Below are positions 48,380 to 58,798 of a stretch of DNA of 64,000 nt, piece by piece. The notes below the pieces were generated by a model. The model was not told where the DNA came from. It did no database searches and saw only the letters and a program-made list of their open reading frames with translations. Position numbers and translations under genes: made by a program. The DNA is taken from positions 46,238,010 to 46,302,009 of the forward strand of contig CM055095.1 of assembly GCA_029204225.1 (NCBI GenBank), given 5' to 3'. How positions within the stretch are numbered: the stretch's first letter is position 1; each line of letters starts with the position of its first letter. This stretch comes from Diphasiastrum complanatum (taxonomy: Eukaryota > Streptophyta > Lycopodiopsida > Lycopodiales > Lycopodiaceae).

Positions 48380-50060
48380 CATTGACATTACCTTCATTGT
48401 CTACATAGATCTGAGTGCACTAACTCAAGCACCTGCTTTGCCTTGTTGCCCCCTCTTTATCGAATTTATCTTTGTGTGAATTCCTAAGAATGCATTCCTT
48501 GTGAATGGATTCTTCTTTATCATCCAAACTAGGTTGTCTTGAATTTTTGAGGGAATCTCAAACTTTTGAAATTCAAATGCCCTATGCATCTATGCTAGAA
48601 ATCACTTTGGGATATTGGCATTGATGCTAATGCATTGCATTTTGTAACCACAACATTTTTGTAAAATCCGCAAGTTTTATCATGAAAGCCATTATCAATC
48701 ACCTTGAAACCATCTTTCACATTCTTGATCTAGCATTTCTTATTGTTAAACTCTACTTTTAACTTATGATCTGTCATTCTACCAACATAAAAGAATTTCT
48801 TGTAGGCCAAGAACATATAAGATGTTTTCAATTATCATCACTTGCCCATTAGAAAATTGAAACATTTCACCTGAACAACTCTGTCTCTATCATTGATTAG
48901 CTCTAGCTTCTTGAACGAAGATTTGTTGCCCATCATATGCCTTGTCATTTCTGAATATGGTGTTATCAATAAAATTTTGTGATGCCAACATGGCATATGC
49001 CATACTTTGATCTACATTGTCACTATCAAGATCTTCCTCAACAAGGTAAGTCAACTACTTCACTTTGCCCTTTTTGATATCGATCTTTTTCTTGTGGCAA
49101 TCTCTAGTCCAATGTCCAAACTTTTGGTAATAAAAATGATTGTCTTTCTTTTTCTTGTCTAATGAGGATCCTTGATTATTATCATCCACATTGGATTTCT
49201 TTGAAAATTTCTTGAAGTTGTGTTTCCTGTGGGCTAGTATTGCTTGATCTTTTGATGAGGGTTGTCAATATTGTACCACTTCTTGGCTGTGTTGTTCCTT
49301 CTATAGCAAGATGCCATGAAGATCTTCAAATGTCGGTAGCCTCTCCCTTGATGCAAGGCCACTTGTAAACATTTCAAAATTTTCAGAAAAACTGTTCATT
49401 GCTATATAAATCAGCTCTACATCCCTTATTGGCTCACCAATTGTAGTGAGCTGGTCTCTTAATTCCTTGTTCATGTGAAAATTGATCCAATCCTTTCATG
49501 TTCCTCTATGTGAATACCAATCAGTTTGATCTTCAAAGACATCATTCATGAGGGATGCATTTGGAATTGTGCTTCTCAAGCATCTCGCAGTCATGGCATC
49601 ACCAATGTGGACAATGACATGATCCTTCATGGCCAAATTGATCAAAGATAGGGCCTTGTCAAATGAGCGATAATCAGTTGGAGTTGTGGTTGGATGACAT
49701 TCCACCAATGTCTCACAACTCCTTTTCCATTACAATGTTCTTTATTTTGAATATCCCATCCAATTTGATGGCTTCTCCAAGTACGGATTTTCCTAGTCAT
49801 GTCATTTTGCCAAACAAATGCCCTTTTGATGTCTTAATAAAGCTTAATGAAAGCCTTACAATGTGATTGGAGATCCTACAAGTCAACTTTAATGTCTGAC
49901 CAAGGATGTTTCAAGCCCTTACACCGCTTGATTTGATCTAAATTGCCAAAATGTCTCAATTGTAGTGTATCGCTCCAATGAGGCTTCATTGACTTCCTCA
50001 CCCTTAGAATGGCACACTTGGACCTCCGATCCACTTTCTCCCCATGATACCATGATCACT
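48380..50060 (-). mobile_element. Ty1-copia remnant (gag, knuckle, pre-integrase)
   Basis: Minus-strand reading: a tRNA-Met-like primer site (ATGGTATCATGGGG) near 50040-50055, gag-like text at about 49250-50000, a zinc knuckle with QKFGHWTRDCHKKK near 49080-49135, the ANMAYAMLASQ-like region at about 48990, and pre-integrase text (LVHSDL-type ending) near 48380-48560. It is broken. Its upstream LTR should lie above 50060 but I could not define it. Confidence 0.65.
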
Positions 50061-50449
50061 TTGTCTAGGAGAAGGTATGTTTGTAGGGTATAGTTCTCTT
50101 CTACCCTTAATGTGGAGGAAAATGATTTTTGAATGGTCCCAAAAGGAGAAAAAATGACATAGTCAGGGGCACCAAGAGGTTTTGAAATATTTTTTCAACC
50201 TGAAGAAAAATGTACCCTTCAAGTGAAATCCATTTGTTGAGTCTCTCTAAGATGAAGTTTTTTAATGAGATTGAAGGCTCCTTCCCCTTTTGGCCTCTTC
50301 AAATGAAGTTTTCTATATTTTTTCCAAAATCTAATGGTTCCCTTCAAATCCATGGCCATGCACAGCACTCTCTAATCTCCATTGTTGATCTAGAAAAAGA
50401 TCAATCCTATGGCTACAACTGATCTCACATGTTGATGCAAGTCTTTGGA

Positions 50450-51100
50450 GGCACTGGACATTTAGAAGCACTATAGAGTTTGCATACATGATTTGCTTAC
50501 AGTTGAGATTGTATCCCTCTTACTATATCATGTAGATGCCTTCTTCAATACTCCATTTAGGTAAGTTGAATGTACATCAAGTTGATGTAACTCAAGGTTA
50601 GTTGCAGTAGCATACGATAGGATGAATCAAAGAGTGCTTGAAAGACTAAACATCTCATTGTAGTTGATGTTCGGGATTTGAGAAAATCCTCACACTACTC
50701 TCTTAAAATAAAAGTATCAGCACTTTTCCCTTCCTTTGGGCTACATTAGAAGATTTAACTTCTTAGGTTAGAACCCTAGCAGTGTACTTACTTTCATACA
50801 CCTTCAAGGCATTCCACGCTTCACTTGAAAAAGACTTAGTGCATTTCTCGTTTTCCTTAAGAAGTTCATTAGTGACATTCATTTTGTTTTTGCTATTTGA
50901 CTTGAAATAGTATCTAACTTTATTCCTTGGTTTGCTCTATGAAAAATGGTGGATCTTAGTAGGTTAGACTTCCAGCAAGTCCAACAATATCCAACTCAAG
51001 TAAGGATTCCATCCTCACTTTCCAACTTGAATAATTAATAGAGTTGAGCCTATCATTACTTTCAAAACATGATTCCACTATTAGTAGCCATCATGAAAAA
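50450..51100 (-). mobile_element. Second Ty1-copia remnant (gag start and RT segment)
   Basis: Minus strand: RLNSINYSSWKVRMESLLE near 51000-51060 is a copia Gag N-terminal signature. The text at 50480-50690 (FSQIPNINYNEMFS, LELHQLDVHSTYLNG) is copia reverse transcriptase. A broken, shortened copy distinct from 48380-50060. Confidence 0.65.
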
Positions 51101-52729
51101 TGACTATTCCTCCTCTTTGAACCTATTCTAATGCACTAAGCACTCACACTCCTCTCAACAAATGAAGGAATAGTGAAATCACAATGATTTAGACAATCAT
51201 AATAAATACCAATCTCAATGTTCAACTGATTATTGAAGTTCGACAAAAAAATCTTTGTTCCTACTCCCATTTTGAAAATAGACCTATGCATATATTTTGA
51301 CAAAGAATACATGTTTTTTTATTGTAAAAAAATTGATCTCGCTCCTAAATCCCTAAAACCTAAAACAACACTTTACTCTTTGCTTGAGCTCCATCATACA
51401 CTTAAATATCTCACTTTCTCAACCCTAACCTCTCTCATGTGGTTGTAGACTCTGGCTTCCCTCTCACACTAGATCATGTTAATATTGTCATGGAATTGTG
51501 CATACCTGACTTCACTAGATCGCTTTAGAAAAGACAGGTACATGCTAGTGGATTACCCAAGGTGGATGAATCAAAAAATATGTTTTTGTTGGTATAGTCA
51601 TAACCATGTTCCTAGATAGATAATTTCTCGAGTTATGAAAGAGATGATGGAAGATTGTAGTTTGGATGTTTCTAATGTATTGAAGAGGTTTGGATGCTTT
51701 ACACGTGTGACACAAATGGTTGTTCATGGTTTTCTTGATGAAGTATGGAATAATTGGTCATAAGAGGAGAGGTTCCTATAGTTGTTGTAACAAAGCATTG
51801 AATGCTTTTGTTTGGGTTGCTCAAGAAAATATATCTATAAGTGGGGTGTATGTTGTATTTAGACGTGTTGGATAAAGTGATGAACATATAAGCAACAATG
51901 TTATTGGTGAAGCTTTTGATGATAGTAGTAAGAAAGTGAAGTTGGTCGTATTTTATGCATCCTCCTGCTCAAATAGTATTTGTGTTTTTGAGGGTTGTAG
52001 GTGCTTCTGTTCCATGTTCAACGCCTTTGTCAAGTTCGTCTAATAACAAAGATAAGGTTCATCTTGTTTATTGTTGACAAATCTTGGGAGAATATTGAGT
52101 GCATATGCACAAGGCTCGTGTTATGGGTGTTACATTATAGTCCAATTTCTATCACGAAACATTTGACATGTTCAAGTTTCCTGTTGTGTGTTATAAGCTT
52201 TGATAGAAAAAAATGCAGTAATAAAGTATTTATTTTTTATACGTGGCAAGCTCTAAGTATTTTATTGGGTGTGTCACAAAATGAACTCTGTAAGCTGATC
52301 TCTAGGTTTATGTCCCACTCGAAGTAAGAGACACATGTACGTGCGGTATTGGATGCAACCATAGGTAAGGTAGAGTGCTCGTAAAAAAATTTTAAACTAA
52401 CCTTATAAAAAGCCCTCAAAACTACTATAGAATCGATAAAAGGTTAACATAAAACCTTAAAACTTTTTAACTAAAATTAACATTTTGAACCATAGAATAA
52501 AAAGCATATAAATCTAAAATGAAGCCATAAAAAATGAATTTAGCAGTTGGACTGTTTGTATGTGTCCATTTTTCAGAGCAATGGTACTACTAAGGGTACG
52601 AACGGTTGTTGTCCGTATCAAGGCTCAAAATATGTACGGCTGTGTGGCCACTGTTATTTAATACTTTTATACGGTTGACTACTTTTGTGTCAACGGATAT
52701 GCTCTCTTTTCACACGCACCCACCCGGGA

Positions 52730-52734
<5 letters not shown>
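51101..52734. other. Unassigned sequence
   Basis: Several AT-rich open frames of up to 108 residues (52001-52327) have no domain that I recognise. The 51540-52330 stretch has coding-like texture on the plus strand but is interrupted by many stops. Confidence 0.4.

Positions 52735-52767
<33 letters not shown>
52735..52767. repeat. (GA)n tract immediately before an ATG
   Basis: 33 bp of GA ends directly at ATGGCAAATGG. GA-rich leaders are frequent in plant 5' UTRs. Confidence 0.9.
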
Positions 52768-52774
<7 letters not shown>

Positions 52775-52905
52775 ATGGTGAGCAGATAATCTCATGCACC
52801 TTTTCTGTTTTTTGTGGGTCATTGAAGCTTCCTCCTCATTGTGATTGTACTGCGACGAAAATTGACAGAAAATGGAAGAAGCATCCGCTTCAAAAGAGCT
52901 CTTAA
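52768..52905 (+). CDS. Hypothetical 45-aa open frame
   Basis: The frame starts at ATGGCAAATGG, with A at -3 and G at +4, which is a fair plant initiation context. It reads MANGEQIISCTFSVFCGSLKL and ends after a basic KKHPLQKSS tail. I recognise no domain. It could be a first exon, a small peptide gene or chance. The GA tract before it is the only supporting signal. Confidence 0.25.
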
Positions 52906-54529
52906 AATTACTGAATAGGAGAAGTAGAAAGTTTTGTTTGTAGTGAGAAGTCTTGGAGACTTCCTCTGACACATGACCTTCATACAAATTACAGAAATTC
53001 CTTGGCTGCAAGTCTCACTAAAAGAATTTGCTTTTCTGGATTCATCCTTGCCAACGATCTGATTCTTTCAGCTGCTGCAGTCGGTCACAAAGTTCCATGG
53101 ATTTGCAAATGATATAATCATGCAGGGTGAAATTAGAATATCACTACATTATCTCGTAGTTACCATTCTCATGATGCAGAATAGAGTTGTCCTCTCTCTT
53201 TGTCCCATTCTTGCGAAAGGATCTTTACAGTGTAAGGGATAAATATAGCTCGTATCTCATGTTCAAATTTGGATATATCATATACACAGAACTGCAGATT
53301 TAGATAATAGCGGACGCACCTGCCCGCAAATTAAACGATATACACAAAGGGTGATCTCTTTCAAGACAATTCCCTCATCCAAAGAGGCACACAATCTTTC
53401 ACCTCTGGAAGGCCCCTGGTTGGGTTCATAATAGCGAAATGAAGTTCATCTCATTAAAGATCAGGCAAGAACTGCAAGAGTTCAGTTTCATACGCAAAGC
53501 ATAAAGCTATTAATCTTAACTATTGATTAGCGTACTTATATGCTAAAATCATATTTTGCCGACTAAAATAAGGAGAGAGTAGAATGTGAGGTAGAAAACA
53601 ACTCAGTAGCTCCGACACGTGCTTATTGTCTTCATGTATAGAGGTGGCTCGGCCTTGAATAGTACTGAATGATATATAGGCCACCCTGTAGACCTCTTCT
53701 GTTCTTTGCGTAGAGACTAGTGACACACTCACTGAATCATCTATCAGCTCCTACCTACGCATGTCTGTGTTTCATCGTTCCGTCTTCCTGTCGAGCTAGT
53801 ACAACCTCCTGTTACGATTTAAATTCTACAGTAAACTTAAAGAATGGAACCGAATCCAGCACATATTTCTTGCTGCACGGTGGACGGACGCATAATATCT
53901 AGTCTTTGATTCAAATACGTCCTTTCGCATGGGCTTCCAGCTCACTGCTCCTTGATGATCCTATATGTTTTATCTAGACGTTGTCGTTGTCTATGTCCCT
54001 CGCTATCCAACTTTAACTTTGTGCTGGCTGCTTATTTCTCTTAACCGAGTTGAACTCTAGGCTGTCATCGTTACCTCCTGTATATTGTATCTCACTTTTG
54101 CATGTGACAAGTAACGCAATGTTAAAAAATTTCAGATTTCAGACAAGCATGACTCCATATATCTCTTAAGATTATTTTAAACTTTGAGCGCCTACAACTA
54201 TACATGCTCTGATATCAGGATTCAGTGGCTCTAGCATATTTGATACCTTACAATTAGGTTTGCTGGTTTGAGTAGAACTTTCTTCATGAACGAGAGCAAT
54301 CAATGACATCTGATTGATACTTTGGATACTCAAGAAGAAAATTACAAAGATGTTTACTGGAGTTTTACAGCCGAGTCATTATATTCACTTCTTTAGTACG
54401 CATGCAATTGAGTTACAAAGACATAATTTCGAGCGGCATCTAATTTGTACAATCCTATAAATCCACTTTAACATAATACTGAGGTATATCAATGCCATAG
54501 CCTACTTTCAGAAAAATTGTTAACCAAAT
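52906..54529. other. Downstream flank of the WD40 gene, unassigned
   Basis: Less TE-like than the rest of the window. The minus strand near 53040-53115 reads MELCDRLQQLKESDRWQG, a helical stretch that might be an isolated exon, but I cannot place it. No poly(A) signal for the WD40 gene was identified with confidence. Confidence 0.4.
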
Positions 54530-55870
54530 TCAAGAGGTCGTTTTCCCACTATAAAAACTTTCTTCCCCAGCGAAGCAAATTTTACTGGAAAGTGATAGCC
54601 ACCACTCTTTGATCTGACCGTCTAAACTTCCACTGTACACAAACCAAGCATTTTCAGTGTCCTGAGAAATGGAAAGCGCCTTCACTGGTCCTGCGTGGCC
54701 CTCCAGTACCCAGATGCATTGGTGAAAGTTGTCTTCATTCCTTCTCCACACTCTGATTGTCTTGTCAGTGGAGCCACTGCAGAGGAGGTCTGCCGAACTG
54801 GCAAGACTAAGTACTGCCTGCCGATGGCCTCTGAGTGTACCCAGATGACTCATGTGTCTTGCGCTTTCTTCACGCTCCCAAATCAGAATTCTTCGGTCGC
54901 TAGACGCGGAATAAAGTAGCGATTCATCAGGGCTGATTGCCAGTGCATTCACTGATGAAGAATGACCTTCAAGAACAGAAAAAAGCATATGCTTCTTTGA
55001 ATTCCTTTCCCATATTTTTACTTTGGCGTCTGCGGAGCCTGTGTAGACATGACCACTCTTGGAGATAATAATTGCATTTACCGCATCATCATGAGCTTTG
55101 AAAGACTCCAGACACTTGAGGCTGGATATCTTCCAAACTTTCACGCTCCTATCCCAAGAGCCTGTGTATAGAAGGTCGTTGTGCCCAGTAGCAAGAGCAG
55201 AAATGTTGTCAATGTGCTTAATCCAGAATGAAGTCTTGTGGCGACGAACTTGTACGATGTTTTGAGGCAGCAAAAGAGCTGTCAGATAGTTCTTAATAGT
55301 CGGCAAGGTAGCATAAGGAACAGGCTTGTTTCCTGGCAGATGACATTTTGATATTTCCCAGACTCTTACTTTGTTATCTTGATGCGTACTAAACATCTTA
55401 TGTCCTGCTACTAGAAGACACTTTACAATTCCGTGCCCACTTCCACATTCCAAGATTTTTTCCAGGTTAGGCTGCTGCCACATAGTAATGCAGTTGCCTT
55501 CTGAGCCACTGTATAGCACACCTTTAGACAGAGCAAGGGAAGCAACACGGCCAGTCTTAAGACTTACGGTCTTTTGGCAGACGGAGGAGACTGCTTTGCT
55601 ACTTCCAGCACTGATTTCCTCGCTATCACGAACAGAATGAAGGGTCCTGTGACGTCCATTCAACTGGACCAGGTACTGAAGATAATTGCTAGAGGAACTG
55701 GGCTGGGATTGAGAGCTCGTATCAGCATCGGAGCAGCTACTTTCCTGAACTTTGATCTGAAGATTATTAGTAATTGGTGGATCAGCTGGGATGGGACGTC
55801 GATGATGTGCAAAGCTTCTCTGAAATTCCAGGCAGCTTGACGTTGCTTCTTCAGTCATCATCACGATCAT
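54530..55870 (-). CDS. JINGUBANG-like WD40-repeat protein
   Basis: Intact single-exon gene of 446 residues. Residues 1-100 are polar and Ser/Gln-rich, probably disordered. Seven WD40 blades follow, with closing Trp at about 131, 171, 246, 287, 331, 375 and 423. Good GH/WD spacing is seen in KAHDDAVNAI...VKIW, LEGHSSSVNAL...ILIW and LEGHAGPVKALS. The VQVRRHKTSFWIKHIDNISAL segment between blades 2 and 3 and the LYTGSWDRSVKVWK blade are hallmarks of the plant JINGUBANG family. The family's founding Arabidopsis member modulates pollen germination through the transcription factor TCP4. For this gene I infer only a scaffold role. The start at 55870 gives the longest frame; Met4 or Met5 are alternatives. 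It is the only clearly functional gene here, and it has no introns, like its relatives. Confidence 0.93.
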   Translation of the reverse strand: MIVMMTEEATSSCLEFQRSFAHHRRPIPADPPITNNLQIKVQESSCSDADTSSQSQPSSSSNYLQYLVQLNGRHRTLHSVRDSEEISAGSSKAVSSVCQKTVSLKTGRVASLALSKGVLYSGSEGNCITMWQQPNLEKILECGSGHGIVKCLLVAGHKMFSTHQDNKVRVWEISKCHLPGNKPVPYATLPTIKNYLTALLLPQNIVQVRRHKTSFWIKHIDNISALATGHNDLLYTGSWDRSVKVWKISSLKCLESFKAHDDAVNAIIISKSGHVYTGSADAKVKIWERNSKKHMLFSVLEGHSSSVNALAISPDESLLYSASSDRRILIWEREESARHMSHLGTLRGHRQAVLSLASSADLLCSGSTDKTIRVWRRNEDNFHQCIWVLEGHAGPVKALSISQDTENAWFVYSGSLDGQIKEWWLSLSSKICFAGEESFYSGKTTS

Positions 55871-56085
55871 CCAGAAACATGAGGATCAGCAGACAATTGA
55901 AGTGCGCGAGAGCTGGGAAATTCGAATGCAATCAAAGTATATGATGAGAAATAGCGAACGATCCAGTCGAACGTGGTTATGTATTTCCAAATCGAAGAAG
56001 TTTACTTTGTTGAAGATTGTTTGTGCGTGCTATTTTCAGCGCTTACTGAATTTTTGTCCTTCTTCTTTAGGAATCGGCCGCTTGT
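55871..56085 (-). promoter_or_regulatory. Putative 5' UTR and promoter region of the WD40 gene
   Basis: About 215 bp between the ATG and the G-rich tract. No clear TATA box was identified. The assignment is by position only. Confidence 0.3.
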
Positions 56086-56130
56086 GGGGCTGGGGCTGGG
56101 GCTGGGGTGGGGTGGCGTGGGGTAGGGGGA
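56086..56130 (+). repeat. G-quadruplex-type tract upstream of the WD40 gene
   Basis: Seven runs of four or five G are separated by one to six bases, mostly CT (GGGGCTGGGG pattern), on the plus strand, which is the template strand for the WD40 gene. It begins about 215 bp upstream of the ATG. By the usual G4N1-7 rule this is a strong quadruplex candidate. Confidence 0.85.
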
Positions 56131-56559
56131 TTGGCCCCTAGTGTGTATGTTTCCTTCCTTTTTAATTTTGTTTTTGTTTTTTTAGTCTAGATTTCATTTT
56201 TCATTCTTGAAGGAGTGGTGCATGGATAAGTGGGTGTGACCTTGAGCTTGTGCTTATGAGAGTGCCTCTCAGTGTGAGTGTGTGTGTCTTTCAAAGCCCG
56301 CGCAAAGGTAAGGTCTTGAGGCATTGGGTTTTGCCCCTAATGTCATGCCCAAGTGTAAGTTTTAAACTTTGACTAAGTGATTGAGTTAACTAAGTGTGAA
56401 GTTTTTAGCTTTGACCATTTGGGAAGCTAAGGAGTTACCTAAAAATGACATGTCAAGTATCTTCTCTTTGTGAATTTAAAAACAAAAAATGTTGACTGAT
56501 TCCAAGCCACATAAATTGCAATTTTCTTTTCCCAATCGTTAAATGATTCTTTAGCATTG

Positions 56560-56671
<112 letters not shown>

Positions 56672-56968
56672 TAGGATGTTGTGGAGGAAAGTCATTTCGG
56701 AGGTTTTCATTGGTCCACGTTTGCCCTAAAACGTATGTGAAGGGCATTTGAAAATAAGTTGAAAAGGAGGTGAAGTGAGAGAACACTCTCTTTCTAGAAA
56801 CTTATGGAAAGAGAACTTTCTAGAGATAGGATAGGGTATAAAATCTGGATGGTAAGAGAGAAACATGATGGTAGGAGAGGAACGCGATGAGAGAGCGTCA
56901 AAGTTTTTCGTTTTTTAGGTTTTTTTAGGGTTTTCTGGTATGGGAGAGAAATAGCGATAAAGTGAGGT

Positions 56969-57074
<106 letters not shown>

Positions 57075-57349
57075 AATGTCATGGGTTTTTATCAAGTACG
57101 AGTAAGAAGTTGCCCAAAGATCATGTGTCCCTCCTTTGTGGATCTAATCACAAGAATGCTTTGATCTCTTTTATATTGTAAGATTCCTATTTATTTTTAT
57201 TTTTAATGATTAGATTATTTTCTAAGTTTGAGATTACACGTGTACACTTGGGGGTACCCATGCAAGTCAAAGTTTGTGTAATTAGTCTTGTTTTTTCACT
57301 TCTACTTTTTGTTCATGGGTGTTTCTAGAAAATTAAACCTTTTGCCATA

Positions 57350-57650
57350 TCTTTCACATGATTGTATGAAAATTTATGTGCTATGTGACAATCTTTTATT
57401 GGTTGCTCACATGAAAATTTTGGCAACAAATTTTATACTAAGGTATCATTCCCTCATTGACTCTTCGCATGAAAGTTTTGGAAAGGCCAATGTGCTATGT
57501 GACATTCAATCTTCGAATGTCCACATGAAAACTCTAGTTGAAAGGGTTACAGCTAGGTGTCATTCTTTTATTAGATGTCCACATGAAAATTTCAATCAAA
57601 GGTTCAAACCCAAGTATCACTCTTTTATTGACAATCCAAATAAAAGTATT
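57350..57650 (+). repeat. Degenerate tandem array, period about 52-61 bp
   Basis: The word CACATGAAAA(T/C) or its variants recurs near 57352, 57405, 57466, 57518, 57577 and 57634, each followed at a similar distance by a TCATTC(T)TT(T)ATTG-type word. About five or six decayed units. An open frame (57288-57671) runs across it, so it may be repetitive coding or chance. Confidence 0.6.
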
Positions 57651-57774
57651 TTCCATGCAACTCCAAAATAAGTAGTTTTTGATGATCCCATGTAAGTTCT
57701 AATACTATCCGGGCACTTGTAAAGCTCACTAGAAAAGATGATTTACTTATGTAAAGTTTGAGTGCAACTTCCGC

Positions 57775-58394
57775 TTGCTCTTACTCCAAAAGGATCCCAA
57801 GATGCATTGTAAAAAATTTGTAGGCATCATTTGTATGATAAATCACTTTACCAAATCGGTTAGACATTCTATAAAGAATTTTACAAAAGCATCATTGTGT
57901 GCTTTGGGTGTAGCATTATCACGAAGACAGTTGAAGCTAGTAGATTTGATTGGGAATATAAACTACATGATGCACTATGGGCATTCATGACAAGATATAA
58001 GAGAAGCACTGATCAAACGCCATTCCAACTGGTTTATGGTCAAGTTGTCATAATGCTAGTAGAGTTTCTGGTACCATCATTGAGGGTTGCCACCACACAA
58101 CTCCTTGATGAGTGCAAATCTCTACAATTGTGCGAGACACGCCTATCGGCTATACATGCATTGGAAGATCAGAAAGCATGTTGCAAAGCATGGCATGATC
58201 ATCGGTTGCACAAGAACGATCTTCATCCGAGGGATATAGTCCTAATGTATAAAACCAAGGCGATCAAAGAAAAATTGAAGTTCATAAGCGAACGCCCGTA
58301 CCGTATCATGGAGATCCTCAGCCTGTCAAAAAGAGGTATTGTGAAGATAGGTCTAGCTCAAAAAGAAACGAATGAAAATAATTCGAGTGTCTAG
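57775..58394 (+). mobile_element. Ty3-gypsy integrase C-terminal remnant
   Basis: The frame 57897-58394 reads DWEYKLHDALWAFMTRYKRS, TDQTPFQLVYGQ and AWHDHRLHKNDLHPRD, then KLKFISERPYRIMEIL. This is the C-terminal part of gypsy integrase, closely related to the minus-strand copy at 10196-10992 but on the opposite strand. It is bordered on the right by a copia LTR. A broken fragment. Confidence 0.85.
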
Positions 58395-58439
58395 AAAAAA
58401 AAACTTTTCGTGCATCTCGGAATAAACTATCTTCCTCTT

Positions 58440-58798
58440 TCATAAGATCGAATCCGTGTACTCTATGTTATCTTTGAGCGGCTAAAATGAAAGTATGAAT
58501 TAAGCGCAATGCTGATAAGCAGTAGGGCAATAGCAATCTCTAAAACAACTCTAAGAAGTCAGCTAGAATGCTCAAGAGTGTTCAAGCTCGCAGGCTTGAG
58601 AAGAGAGAGTTAACTATTCAAAAACTTTTTCTGATAATACTAATTAGTTGATAATCATTGCATTTTTTATAAACTATATGAATATGAATAGCTATTTATA
58701 CTAAGAAATTAGGTCGTCAATTGCGATTGCCAATTGGCTGTATCCGCTGGCATCCATCCGGTTCCTTGTCATTTGGTAAGAAGGAGACTAATCCAACA
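58440..58798 (-). repeat. Copia 3' LTR (TGTTGGATTAG family)
   Basis: On the minus strand, AAGGGGGAG (polypurine tract) is followed by TGTTGGATTAGTCTCC at 58798. A TATA-like TATAAATAG lies inside the LTR near 58692-58700. The far end near 58440 is approximate. The same first 26 bases, with one difference, are seen at 3813-3838. Confidence 0.8.

Noticed and set aside
54695-54919. Plus-strand frames antisense to the WD40 gene (also 55574-55840)
   Set aside because: Shadow frames of the intact minus-strand gene, with no domain of their own.
57350-57650. CRISPR array, suggested by the evenly spaced repeats
   Set aside because: Units are degenerate and spacers are not distinct. The context is clearly plant nuclear retroelement DNA.
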